From NCBI RefSeq assembly GCF_003344625.1, contig NZ_QPKJ02000002.1, positions 496,001 to 560,000 on the forward strand: 64,000 nucleotides of DNA. Reading direction: 5' to 3'. Below are positions 55,356 through 63,383 of this stretch, in pieces. Source of the stretch: Solirubrobacter deserti (GTDB taxonomy: Bacteria; Actinomycetota; Thermoleophilia; Solirubrobacterales; Solirubrobacteraceae). The notes beneath the pieces were generated by a model. The model saw only the letters and a list, made by a program, of their open reading frames with translations. It was not told the origin of the DNA and ran no database searches. The first letter of the stretch is position 1, and each line of letters begins with the position of its first letter. Both the position numbers and the translations under genes were made by a program.

Positions 55356-55853
55356 ATGCCCACTACCCGACACGCTTCTGCCGGCATCCTCTCGGATGCC
55401 AACGCCGCCAAGCGTGAGGAGATCGTTGCACTCCTGACGAAGGCGTATTGGATGGAGATGGAGACCGTCATCTCCTACCTCTCGAACTCCAAGAACCTCG
55501 ACGGCGTGCGCGCCGAGGAGATCGCCGAGAACCTCGCCAACGACGTGACCGAGGAGCTCGGCCACGCGACGCTGTTCGCCGAGCGGATCAAGGACCTGTA
55601 CGGCACGCCGCCCGGCTCGATGGACTTCACGCCGGAGCAGACGTACCTGCAGCCGCCGTCGGACCCGACCGACGTCGTCACGGTCATCCGTGGCGTCATC
55701 GAGGCCGAGGCCGGTGCGATCGAGCACTACAACCGCATCATCGAGGCCTGTGACGGCGTCGACTGGGCCACGCAGGACATGGTCATCGACATCCTGCGCG
55801 ACGAGGAGAACCACCTCCGCACGTTCGAGCGGTACCTCTCGGAATACGAGTGA
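55356..55853 (+). CDS. Ferritin-like diiron protein
   Basis: This 165-residue four-helix-bundle protein has two ExxH motifs (EELGHATLFA and DEENHLRTFE) plus further carboxylates in YWMEMETVISYL and GVIEAEAGAIEHYNR, the ligand set of a bacterioferritin/ferritin-like diiron site. A heme-ligand Met could not be assigned with certainty. It may store iron or detoxify iron and peroxide. ATG 55356 is preferred over GTG 55338. The two upstream iron-box-like elements suggest IdeR/DtxR control. A 7-bp-stem hairpin (55850-55877) follows the stop. Confidence 0.88.
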   Translation: MPTTRHASAGILSDANAAKREEIVALLTKAYWMEMETVISYLSNSKNLDGVRAEEIAENLANDVTEELGHATLFAERIKDLYGTPPGSMDFTPEQTYLQPPSDPTDVVTVIRGVIEAEAGAIEHYNRIIEACDGVDWATQDMVIDILRDEENHLRTFERYLSEYE

Positions 55854-55928
55854 CGCTCGCCTGACGGCTCGCGTCACCTGGGAGTCCTCGCCTGGTGGCT
55901 CGGACATCCCGCCCGCGGTCCGTCAGCG

Positions 55929-57074
55929 TTACGCGGCCTTGCGCTCCTCCACCCGCACCGGGGTGGGGGGAGCGGGGACCGCGAAGCTGGGCGGGGCGAT
56001 CTCCAGGTAGTTCTGGAACGCCCAGTGCGCGATGCGCCGGCGCGTGAACGCGCGCGTCACCTTGTCCAGTGGCCGGCCGTGCAGGTGCCGGATCGACTGC
56101 TGGCACGCGTACAGCGACTCGAACTTCCACTTGTGGGACGCGGAGAAGGCGCCGTAGCGCTTGAGCGCGGCGGCCTTGTCCTGGCGGCCCTCCAGCACGG
56201 CGCGCAGCTCGCGGCCCGCCGCGATCCCGAAGTACAGCGCCGTGCGGATGCCCTCGGCGGTGAGCGGGATGCAGTGGCCCGCGCTGTCGCCCACGAAGAA
56301 GATGCCGTCCTCGACGGCCGGGCGGATGCGGTGCGGGATCCAGTTGCCCTGGTAGCCGTGCGGCTGCTGGGCGACGTCCTCGACCAGCCGCAGCGTGGGC
56401 TGCTTGACCGGGTCGTGCGGGTCGAAGGAGCCGACGCCGATGCGGACCTCGTCGCGCGCGGGGAACGCCCAGCCGTAGCCGGCGTCGACGTAGCGCGGGT
56501 CGATCCACAGCTCCAGGTCCTCGCCGGTGCCCTTCGGGTGGACCTCGAGGCCGCGGCTGAGCGGGCCGTCCGGCGGCTGGAAGTTGTCGCCGGGGCCGAG
56601 GACGCGGCGCCAGCCGAGCGCGTCGACGATCAGCGGAGCGGTCACGTCGCCGCGGTCCGTGCTCACCGTCTGACCTGTACGGCTGCTGACCTTCGCCGTC
56701 TCGAACTCCGCTTCACCGGTCTGCTCGAACAGCAGCTCGCACAGCTGCGGGTAGTCGAAGGTGGAGAACGTCCACGGCAGCGACCAGCGGGCCTTGCCGA
56801 CGCGCGGTGTGTGCACCAGCAGCGAGTCGAACGTCTGCCGGATCGACGCCTCCAAGCCCATGTTGCGCAGCCATTCCGTGGGTGCCGCGCAGGCCGACGT
56901 CTGGCGCTCGCCGATCTCGTACCGGTCCAGGATCAGCACGCGCGCGCCCGACGCGCGAAGTTCGCGCGCGACCGCGAGGCCGGCGAAGGAAGCGCCGCAG
57001 ATCAGGACGTCAGCATCCGCGCCGTGCGGAAAAGGGACGCGGGCGTCTCCGCGCTTCGTGGCTCGTACCGGCAT
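55929..57074 (-). CDS. FAD-dependent oxidoreductase, geranylgeranyl-reductase-like (paralogue)
   Basis: This 381-residue flavoprotein is paralogous to the one at 29657-30739. The shared order is VLICGASFAGLAVARELRAS, LILDRYEIGERQTSACAAPT, APLIVDALGWRRVL, LSRGLEVHPKGTG, YQGNWIPHRIRPA and FFVGDSAGHCIPLTAEGIRT. An isoprenoid, lipid or aromatic substrate is possible. This copy has no isoprenoid-synthase partner; it lies alone between the ferritin-like gene and rpsA. It starts at ATG 57074, only 24 nt from the divergent rpsA start. Confidence 0.82.
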   Translation of the reverse strand: MPVRATKRGDARVPFPHGADADVLICGASFAGLAVARELRASGARVLILDRYEIGERQTSACAAPTEWLRNMGLEASIRQTFDSLLVHTPRVGKARWSLPWTFSTFDYPQLCELLFEQTGEAEFETAKVSSRTGQTVSTDRGDVTAPLIVDALGWRRVLGPGDNFQPPDGPLSRGLEVHPKGTGEDLELWIDPRYVDAGYGWAFPARDEVRIGVGSFDPHDPVKQPTLRLVEDVAQQPHGYQGNWIPHRIRPAVEDGIFFVGDSAGHCIPLTAEGIRTALYFGIAAGRELRAVLEGRQDKAAALKRYGAFSASHKWKFESLYACQQSIRHLHGRPLDKVTRAFTRRRIAHWAFQNYLEIAPPSFAVPAPPTPVRVEERKAA

Positions 57075-57080
57075 TCCCGC

Positions 57081-57086
57081 TACAGT
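57081..57086 (+). promoter_or_regulatory. Candidate -10 element for rpsA
   Basis: TACAGT lies 12 nt before the rpsA ATG at 57099, implying a leader of only a few nucleotides. No clear -35 was recognised, and there is no Shine-Dalgarno sequence, so rpsA mRNA may be nearly leaderless. Confidence 0.4.
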
Positions 57087-57098
57087 ATCCAGCCGCTA

Positions 57099-58478
57099 AT
57101 GGAAGCCACGCTCACTCCCCCTGCCATCTCTGAAGCCCGCGTCGTCGAGGGCTCCGACGGGATGCTCCTCGAAATCGACGGCAAGATCGTCCCGAATTAC
57201 GACGCAACCATCGTCCCCTTCGAAGAGGGCGACGTCGTCACGGGCAAGGTCGTACGGATCGACAAGGACGAGGTCCTGGTCGACATCGGATACAAGAGCG
57301 AAGGGGTCATCCCCAACAACGAGCTCTCGATCCGCAAGTCGGTCGATCCCAACGAGGAGGTTGAGCTCGGCGAAGAGGTCGACGCTCTCGTCCTCACCAA
57401 GGAGGACCAGGACGGTCGCCTGATCCTGTCGAAGAAGCGCGCCCGTTTCGAGCGTGCCTGGCGCAAGATCGAGGCTGCCGCCGAGTCCGGCGAGCCGGTC
57501 AACGGCGCGGTCATCGAGGTCGTCAAGGGCGGCCTCATCGTGGACCTCGGCGTGCGCGGCTTCCTGCCTGCGTCGCTGGTCGACATCCGCCGGGTGCCGA
57601 ACCTGGACGAGTACCTGGGTCAGACGATCCAGACCAAAGTTATAGAGTTGAACCGGTCGCGAAACAACGTGGTCCTCTCACGTCGCGCGGTGCTTGAAGA
57701 GGAGCGCAAGGAACAGCGTCAGGCGATCCTTGAGCGACTGCAGCCGGGCCTCATCATCGAGGGCCAGATCTCGAACATCGTCGACTTCGGCGCGTTCGTG
57801 GACCTGGACGGCATCGACGGCCTGATCCACATCTCCGAGCTCTCGTGGTCGCACGTGAACCACCCGAGCGAGATCCTGTCCATCGGCCAGACCGTCGAGG
57901 TCAAGGTCCTGGACATCGATCGCGACCGCCAGCGCATCTCGCTGGGTCTCAAGCAGACCCAGGAGGATCCGTGGCAGCGCGTCGTGGACACCTACCACGT
58001 GGGTGACGAGCTCGAGGGCGCGGTGACCAAGGTCGTGGCCTTCGGCGCGTTCGTGGAGATCCTCGAGGGCGTCGAGGGTCTGGTCCACATCTCCGAGCTG
58101 GCGCAGCAGCACGTGGAGAACCCCCGTGAGATCGTGGCCCCGGGCGACGAGGTCAAGGTCAAGATCCTGGAGATCGACTCCGAGCGCCGCCGGCTCTCGC
58201 TCTCGATCAAGCGGGTCGAGGGCCAGGTGCTGCCGCGCCGGACCGAAGGCCTGGAGGGCGACGCGGGCGATCTGGAGAACATGCCCGAGCTGGGCCTGTC
58301 CGAGGACGTGTTCGCCGAGGCGCCGGCCCCTGAGGTCGAAGGCGTCGAGCAGGTCGTCGGGGACGCCGCCGAGGCTGAGCTGTCCTCGACGGAGGAGACG
58401 CAGACCGAGGAGCCCGAGCCGGGCACCGCGGCCGAAGAGGCCACGGGCGCTGATCCGGAGGCTGAAGAGCAGCAGTGA
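57099..58478 (+). CDS. rpsA: 30S ribosomal protein S1
   Basis: This 459-residue protein has four S1 RNA-binding domains: GDVVTGKVVRIDKDEVLVDI, GAVIEVVKGGLIVDLGVRGF, IEGQISNIVDFGAFVDLDG and LEGAVTKVVAFGAFVEILEG. Each is followed by a (G)LIHISEL-type strand or equivalent. An acidic Glu/Ala-rich tail of about 75 residues ends it. Four domains and an acidic tail are usual for actinobacterial S1. The open frame extends far upstream, but that part is antisense to the flavoprotein gene. polA, rpsA and coaE lie in the order known from mycobacteria. It overlaps coaE by 4 nt. Confidence 0.96.
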   Translation: MEATLTPPAISEARVVEGSDGMLLEIDGKIVPNYDATIVPFEEGDVVTGKVVRIDKDEVLVDIGYKSEGVIPNNELSIRKSVDPNEEVELGEEVDALVLTKEDQDGRLILSKKRARFERAWRKIEAAAESGEPVNGAVIEVVKGGLIVDLGVRGFLPASLVDIRRVPNLDEYLGQTIQTKVIELNRSRNNVVLSRRAVLEEERKEQRQAILERLQPGLIIEGQISNIVDFGAFVDLDGIDGLIHISELSWSHVNHPSEILSIGQTVEVKVLDIDRDRQRISLGLKQTQEDPWQRVVDTYHVGDELEGAVTKVVAFGAFVEILEGVEGLVHISELAQQHVENPREIVAPGDEVKVKILEIDSERRRLSLSIKRVEGQVLPRRTEGLEGDAGDLENMPELGLSEDVFAEAPAPEVEGVEQVVGDAAEAELSSTEETQTEEPEPGTAAEEATGADPEAEEQQ

Positions 58479-59062
58479 GCGCGCCGCCGTTCGTCGGCTT
58501 GACGGGCGGCATCGGCGCGGGCAAGTCGGAGGCGTTGGCCGCGTTGAGTCGTCTCGGCGCGGCGACGATCTCCACGGACCAGGTGGTCCATTCGCTCTAT
58601 GAGGACCCGGCGGTTCTCGACGCGGTCGTCGCGCGTTGGGGGCCGTCAGTCGTCGTCGATGGGCGAGTGGACCGGCGGGCCGTGGCGCGGTTCGCGTTCG
58701 CCTCCGACGAGGAGCGGGCGTGGCTGGAAGGGCTGCTGTGGCCGCTCGTGGGGGAGCGGGTGGCGGCGTGGCGGGCGGCCGAGTCCTCGAAGGGCCACGT
58801 GGCGCTTGTGGTGGAGACGCCGCTGCTGTTCGAGGCGGGCCTGGAGGGCAACTACGACGCGACGATCGCGATCGTGGCCGACGAGTCCGTGCGCGCGGCC
58901 CGCGCCGGCGCGCGCGGTCATGAGGCCCTGGACGAACGGACAGCGCGGCAGCTTCCACAGGCTGAAAAGGCCGCGCGCGCGACCTACGCTGTCGACAACT
59001 CCGGCACTTTGCGCGAACTCGAGCAGGAGCTGTCGGGGGTTCTTGCGAAGCTGAAGTCCTAG
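58475..59062 (+). CDS. coaE: Dephospho-CoA kinase
   Basis: This 195-residue P-loop kinase catalyses the last step of coenzyme A synthesis. The ATP site is LTGGIGAGKSEALAALSRLG, followed by ISTDQVVHSLYEDP with the catalytic Asp, and VALVVETPLLFEAGLE. It has the short CoaE-only form, without the extra C-terminal GrpB-like domain found in mycobacterial CoaE. The GTG overlaps the rpsA stop as GTGA; the stop is 2 nt before the next ATG. Confidence 0.95.
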   Translation: MSAPPFVGLTGGIGAGKSEALAALSRLGAATISTDQVVHSLYEDPAVLDAVVARWGPSVVVDGRVDRRAVARFAFASDEERAWLEGLLWPLVGERVAAWRAAESSKGHVALVVETPLLFEAGLEGNYDATIAIVADESVRAARAGARGHEALDERTARQLPQAEKAARATYAVDNSGTLRELEQELSGVLAKLKS

Positions 59063-59064
59063 AG

Positions 59065-59718
59065 ATGAGCGCCCAGCCCGCGACCACTGCCCGTTCCCGA
59101 CCGGCGGCCCGCCGCCGGCCCTCCCGTGCGCGCGTGTGGAAGCGCCGCCTGATGCTGATGTTCGGCCTGCTCCTGGTGGGAGCGGCCGTGCTGACGTTGG
59201 TCGAGCCGGCCGATCACGCCGTGCGCGAGATCCAGCTGCCGCTGCGCCACGAGGACATCATCCGCCAGCAGGCGGCCGACAAGAACGTGGACGCCTCCCT
59301 GATCGCGGCGGTCATCTACACCGAGTCGCGCTTCCGCGACCAGACCTCCCACGCCGGCGCCAAGGGCCTGATGCAGATCATGCCGGAGACCGCCGACTAC
59401 ATCGCCCGCAAGTCCGGCGGCACCGAGTTCACGCGCGAGGATCTCGCGACGCCGCAGATCAACATCGCCTACGGCACCTGGTACCTGCGCTACCTGCTGG
59501 ACAAGTACGAAGGCAACACAATTCTCACCCTGGCGGCCTACAACGGCGGCGAGGGCAAGGTCGACGAGTGGCGCGCCACGGCCGCCGCCCAGGGCGAGAA
59601 ATTCAAGGTCGCCTCGCACGTGCCCTACAAGGAGACGCGCGACTACGTCGAGCGCGTCCTCTCCGCCCGCGCGGACTACCGCTCCACCTACGCCACCGAG
59701 CTCGGCCTCAACGACTGA
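59065..59718 (+). CDS. Membrane-anchored lytic transglycosylase (SLT domain)
   Basis: This 217-residue protein has a basic N-terminus, one membrane helix (about residues 28-48, LMLMFGLLLVGAAVLTL) and an extracellular Slt70-type goose-lysozyme-like domain. The catalytic Glu is in YTESRFRDQTSHAGAKGLMQ, with IMPETADYIA and LAAYNGGEGKVDEW, all family motifs. It should cleave the glycan strands of peptidoglycan, making room for growth or for transport machines. It is adjacent to coaE (2-nt gap) and converges on the pseudogene, overlapping it by 11 nt. Confidence 0.93.
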   Translation: MSAQPATTARSRPAARRRPSRARVWKRRLMLMFGLLLVGAAVLTLVEPADHAVREIQLPLRHEDIIRQQAADKNVDASLIAAVIYTESRFRDQTSHAGAKGLMQIMPETADYIARKSGGTEFTREDLATPQINIAYGTWYLRYLLDKYEGNTILTLAAYNGGEGKVDEWRATAAAQGEKFKVASHVPYKETRDYVERVLSARADYRSTYATELGLND

Positions 59719-60393
59719 CTCGCTCGACGGTCCAGCCGCACGCTCCGAGGAGCGCGTCGCGGTGGGCGTCATTGGCCCGGGTGGCACGTCGGGCATGGCC
59801 GTGCCCGTCAATCTCGACGATCCGGTTCTTGCCAGGCCAGTGGAAGTCGACCTCGATCTTCGTGTTCACGAGCGGCTCGACCACCTGCCCCGCGAGAAAC
59901 GCGTCCTCCTTCGCGCTGCGCGTGCCGGCGGAACCCTGGGCGCGGAGCGCGAGCGCGCGCTCGAGGCGGTGCAGGTGGCGGCGTCCATTGGCGCGCCCCA
60001 TCGCGGCCCGGACGGCGCGCTCGTCGAAGCTGCGGCCCAAACGGTGACGTCCCGCTCGTCGAGGCGGCGCACACTGTGGTTCTTGACGCCCTCGAGCTTC
60101 CGGCGTCGGGTCGAGACGACGTCGATCACGGCGCACGGCCAGCGCGACACGCGCCACGCCTCCGCGGCGCTCAGGTGGCTGAGCGCCGCTCCGTCACCGG
60201 CAGCGAGGACCGCGGCCATCCAACGTCCCTCGCGCGAGAGCCCGGCGTGCCCGACGGCGTAGACCCCGCGGTGAACCCGGTGAAGCGTCCCTCGCGCGAC
60301 CCAGCGCCGCACCGTGGTCTCGCTCACGCGCGCGAGCAGTTGCGCGACGGTCACGACCCCATGCTGTGTGGCGGCGATCGCGCTGATCTCCAC
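59708..60393 (-). pseudogene. AbiEi/DUF559-type protein, frameshifted
   Basis: The N-terminal part starts at GTG 60393 and encodes AIAATQHGVVTVAQLLARVS, TLHRVHRGVYAVGHAGLSRE and a middle domain down to RRLDERDVTV. Near 60030-60050 this frame turns into nonsense-like Ala/Ser/Pro/Arg sequence. The expected continuation appears in another frame: SFDERAVRAAMGRANGRRHL, then KIEVDFHWPGKNRIVEIDGHG, a DUF559 (Vsr-like nuclease fold) core, ending at 59708. The LLDLA-type segment usually found between the halves is missing, so a deletion as well as a frameshift is likely. A sequencing error alone is less likely. A relative is cut by the left window edge. Confidence 0.75.
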
Positions 60394-60548
60394 AGGGGGT
60401 GCGTCATTCTGGCGCCACCTGTCGGCGGGTGATCGCGGCACCCCCGAATCCTCGCGCGGCCTGCTCGCACGGATCAACACGCGTGTGTGACGAGTACGTG
60501 CCGAAACTCGCACGGAATACGCACGGCGGCCCGAGCGTCCTTGCCAGC

Positions 60549-62915
60549 GTGGATACCGCCGCCCCCACATTCGCCCCCGGCACTGAGTTCGCCGGCTATC
60601 GCATCGAGTCCGTCGCCGGTCGTGGCGGCATGGGCATCGTCTACCGCGCCACACAGCTCGCGCTCGGCCGCCCCGTCGCGCTCAAGCTGCTCACGGCGCA
60701 ACTCGCCGCCGACGACGCGTTCCGTGAGCGCTTCCGTCGTGAATGGGAGACCGCCGCCGCGATCGACCACCCCAACGTGATCCCGCTCTACGAGGCGGGC
60801 GAGTCCGCGGGGACGCTGTTCATCGCGATGCGCTTCGTCGACGGCGTCGACCTCGCGCAGCTCAGCGCCGACGTTGCGATGCCCGCGCCCCGTGCGGTGC
60901 GGCTCGTCGCGCAGATCGCCGCCGCCCTGGACGCCGCCCACGCCCGCGGCCTCGTCCACCGTGACGTCAAGCCCGCGAACGTCCTCGTCAGCGAGGGCGA
61001 CCACGTCTACCTGAGCGACTTCGGCCTCTCGCGCGAGGCGACGGCGACCCGGTTGACCCGCACCGGCCTGTTCGTCGGCTCCACCGACTACGCCGCGCCC
61101 GAGCAGGTCCGGGGCGAAGCCACCGACGCCCGCACCGACGTCTACGCCCTCGGCTGCGTGCTCTTCCAGCTGCTCACCGGCTCGGTGCCGTTCGCCCGCA
61201 GCGGCGACATGGCGAAGATGTACGCCCACATCACCGAGCCGCCGCCGCTCGTCAGCGACACGCGCTCCGAGCTCGTCGCGTTCGACGCGATCGTCGAGCG
61301 CGCCATGGCGAAGGAGCCCGACGACCGCTACCAGTCCGCCGGCGAGCTCGCCCGCGCCGCGCTGGCCGCGGCCGGCGTCGCCTCGGACCCGCCGCCACCA
61401 GCGGCCGACGTCCGCGCCGCCACACCCCGCGACTCCGCCCCGGGCTGGGACACCGCCCCGGTCGGCCTCGCCTCGATCACCCCTTCGGCGGCAGCGCCGG
61501 CCGGCTCGAACCCCGGTTGGGCGACCGGCCGAGTCGACCCGGCGAACCCGGCCGCCGTCGCGGCGGCCCCGGCGGGCGTGGGCGCGCCCGCCGGGGCGAG
61601 CACGCCGCCGCTCGCCGACATCAACGGCTCCCGCGCCGCCGTGCCGGCCGCGCCCGCCCCCGCCGCCGCGCCCGTCTCGCCGCCCGCGCCCGCGCCCGTC
61701 TCGCCGCCCGCGCCTGCGCCCGCCGCGTCTGCGCCTGCCGCTGCGCCCGTCTCGCCGCCCGCGCCTGCGCCCGTGCCGTCCGGCGCGACCGTCGCGCCCT
61801 CTCGGCACGTGCTCGTCGCGGCGGCGTCCGTGGGCGGCGACTCGGGTTCCGAGCCCAAGGAATCGCCGTGGCCGAAGCGGCGACGGGTCGTGCTCGGGGT
61901 GACGTTGCCGGTGGTGCTCGTGTCCGGGCTCGCGGCGGCGGTGCTCGCTGCGACCGGCGTGTTCTCCGGCGAGGACGCGCGGCCCACCGCGGCGGCGACG
62001 CCCACCGCCACGGCCACGGCCACACCGACCGCCACGGCGACCCCGACTCCGACCGCGACCGCCACGGCGACGGCGCCCGCCGCCGTCGAGACGATCGAGG
62101 TGGGGCAGGGGCCCGACGGCGTCGCCGTCTCGGGCGGGAAGGTCTTCGTGGCCAACCACGGGGACGGGACGCTGACAACCATCGACCCCGACACGAACGA
62201 GACCAGCGAGCCGATCGAGGCCGGGACGCGGCCCGATCACGTCGTCGCCGGCAAGGGCGTCGTGTGGGTCGGGGCGGCCGGGGACGACACGGTCGCGCGC
62301 TTCGAGAACGGGCAGCGCACCGCGAGCGTCGCGGTCGGGGACCGTCCCGAGGCGATCGCGCTCGGCAAGCAGCTGCTGTGGGTCGCGAACCGCAACGACG
62401 GCACGGTGAACCGGATCGACCGGGCGAGCCCGGCCGTGGTCGGCTCGCCGATCGGGGTGGGCAACGAGCCGGCGGGCATCTTCGTGGGCCGGCGCTTCGT
62501 GTGGGTGACGAACTCGGAGGACGACACCGTGAACCGCATCGACCCGGCGACCGCGCAGCTCGTCGGCGACCCCATCGCGACCGGCCAAGGCCCGCGCGGC
62601 GTGATCGAGACGCCCAACGCGACCTGGATCGCGAACGCGGAAGACGGCACGGTCACGCGCCTGGACCGCCGCAGCGGCGAGGTCCTCGACACGATCACCG
62701 TGGGCCAGGACCCGCGCCAGCTGACCCACGGGTTCGACTCCGTGTGGGTCACCAACACGGGCGACAACACGGTCACCCGGCTGGACGAGCAGACCGGAAA
62801 AGTGATCGGCGCACCCATCGCCGTGGGCGAGAACCCGCTCGGCATCGCGGCCGGCGCCGGCGCCGTCTGGGTCGCCAACAACGACTCGCACACCGTCACC
62901 CGCATCCGCCCGTAG
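60549..62915 (+). CDS. Receptor Ser/Thr protein kinase with extracellular beta-propeller
   Basis: This protein of about 788 residues is a PASTA-less Hanks-type kinase. The P-loop is GRGGMGIVYRA, the lysine is in VALKLL, the catalytic loop is VHRDVKPANVLV (near 136), DFG is at about 156, and the activation loop has TRLTRTGLFVGSTDYAAPEQ. An Ala/Pro-rich juxtamembrane region, one helix (about 446-472, LGVTLPVVLVSGLAAAVLAA) and a TPTATATAT-type linker follow. Seven repeats of the form VGxxPxGIxxGxxxVWVANxxDxTVxRID then make a predicted seven-bladed propeller outside. The layout resembles mycobacterial PknD. The start is uncertain (GTG 60549, or GTG 60498). It is 12 nt upstream of the CNBD gene. 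Confidence 0.92.
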   Translation: MDTAAPTFAPGTEFAGYRIESVAGRGGMGIVYRATQLALGRPVALKLLTAQLAADDAFRERFRREWETAAAIDHPNVIPLYEAGESAGTLFIAMRFVDGVDLAQLSADVAMPAPRAVRLVAQIAAALDAAHARGLVHRDVKPANVLVSEGDHVYLSDFGLSREATATRLTRTGLFVGSTDYAAPEQVRGEATDARTDVYALGCVLFQLLTGSVPFARSGDMAKMYAHITEPPPLVSDTRSELVAFDAIVERAMAKEPDDRYQSAGELARAALAAAGVASDPPPPAADVRAATPRDSAPGWDTAPVGLASITPSAAAPAGSNPGWATGRVDPANPAAVAAAPAGVGAPAGASTPPLADINGSRAAVPAAPAPAAAPVSPPAPAPVSPPAPAPAASAPAAAPVSPPAPAPVPSGATVAPSRHVLVAAASVGGDSGSEPKESPWPKRRRVVLGVTLPVVLVSGLAAAVLAATGVFSGEDARPTAAATPTATATATPTATATPTPTATATATAPAAVETIEVGQGPDGVAVSGGKVFVANHGDGTLTTIDPDTNETSEPIEAGTRPDHVVAGKGVVWVGAAGDDTVARFENGQRTASVAVGDRPEAIALGKQLLWVANRNDGTVNRIDRASPAVVGSPIGVGNEPAGIFVGRRFVWVTNSEDDTVNRIDPATAQLVGDPIATGQGPRGVIETPNATWIANAEDGTVTRLDRRSGEVLDTITVGQDPRQLTHGFDSVWVTNTGDNTVTRLDEQTGKVIGAPIAVGENPLGIAAGAGAVWVANNDSHTVTRIRP

Positions 62916-62927
62916 AGTTGGCCCGTT

Positions 62928-63383
62928 ATGGACACGACAGGCTTCTTCGACTATCCGACGGAGCCGACGGCTCCCGCGGAGCACGGGCTGCCGGGCTTCC
63001 TGAGCGATCGGGGAGACGAGGACTGGGCGATGGTGCTCGACCACACCGAGACGCGCCTGTTCGTCCCGGGCGAGATCGTCCTCAAGCAGGGGGAGCGGGA
63101 CCGTGCGCTGTACCTGCTCGTGATGGGCTGGGTCAAAGCGCCCAGCGGCGTGGTGCACCCGATCACGACGCTCGGCGAGGCGGCCTTCCTCGACGGCGCC
63201 CCGCGCGCCGTGTCCATAGAAGCGATGAGCGAGGGTGAGATGCTGCGGCTGAGCTTCGACGGCTTCGAGGCGCTCGCGGCGCGCAACCCCGCGCTCGGGC
63301 GGGACATCCTGCTCGACGTGGGCCGGATCCTGTCCGCGCGCCTGCACGCCCTCGGCGACCAGACGGCGGGGTGGACCGGATGA
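62928..63383 (+). CDS. Stand-alone cyclic-nucleotide-binding-domain protein
   Basis: This 151-residue protein consists of a short N-terminal extension and one CRP-type cNMP-binding fold (TRLFVPGEIVLKQGERDRAL, YLLVMGWVKA, then LGEAAFLDGAPRAVSIEAM). There is no DNA-binding helix-turn-helix, so it should act by protein contact rather than as a transcription factor. The canonical phosphate-cassette Arg-Ser is not clear (GEAAFLDGAPRAVS), so the ligand may not be cAMP. The ATG lies 12 nt after the kinase stop and its stop overlaps the next gene as ATGA. Confidence 0.85.
   Translation: MDTTGFFDYPTEPTAPAEHGLPGFLSDRGDEDWAMVLDHTETRLFVPGEIVLKQGERDRALYLLVMGWVKAPSGVVHPITTLGEAAFLDGAPRAVSIEAMSEGEMLRLSFDGFEALAARNPALGRDILLDVGRILSARLHALGDQTAGWTG

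Noticed and set aside
56025..57098. A long N-terminal extension of S1 reading through 56025-57098
   Set aside because: This stretch is antisense to the flavoprotein gene. The S1 protein begins normally at 57099 near a -10-like element.
60474..63347. A 957-codon open frame antisense to the kinase and CNBD genes
   Set aside because: It crosses two well-supported plus-strand genes and a gene junction and shows only GC-driven composition.
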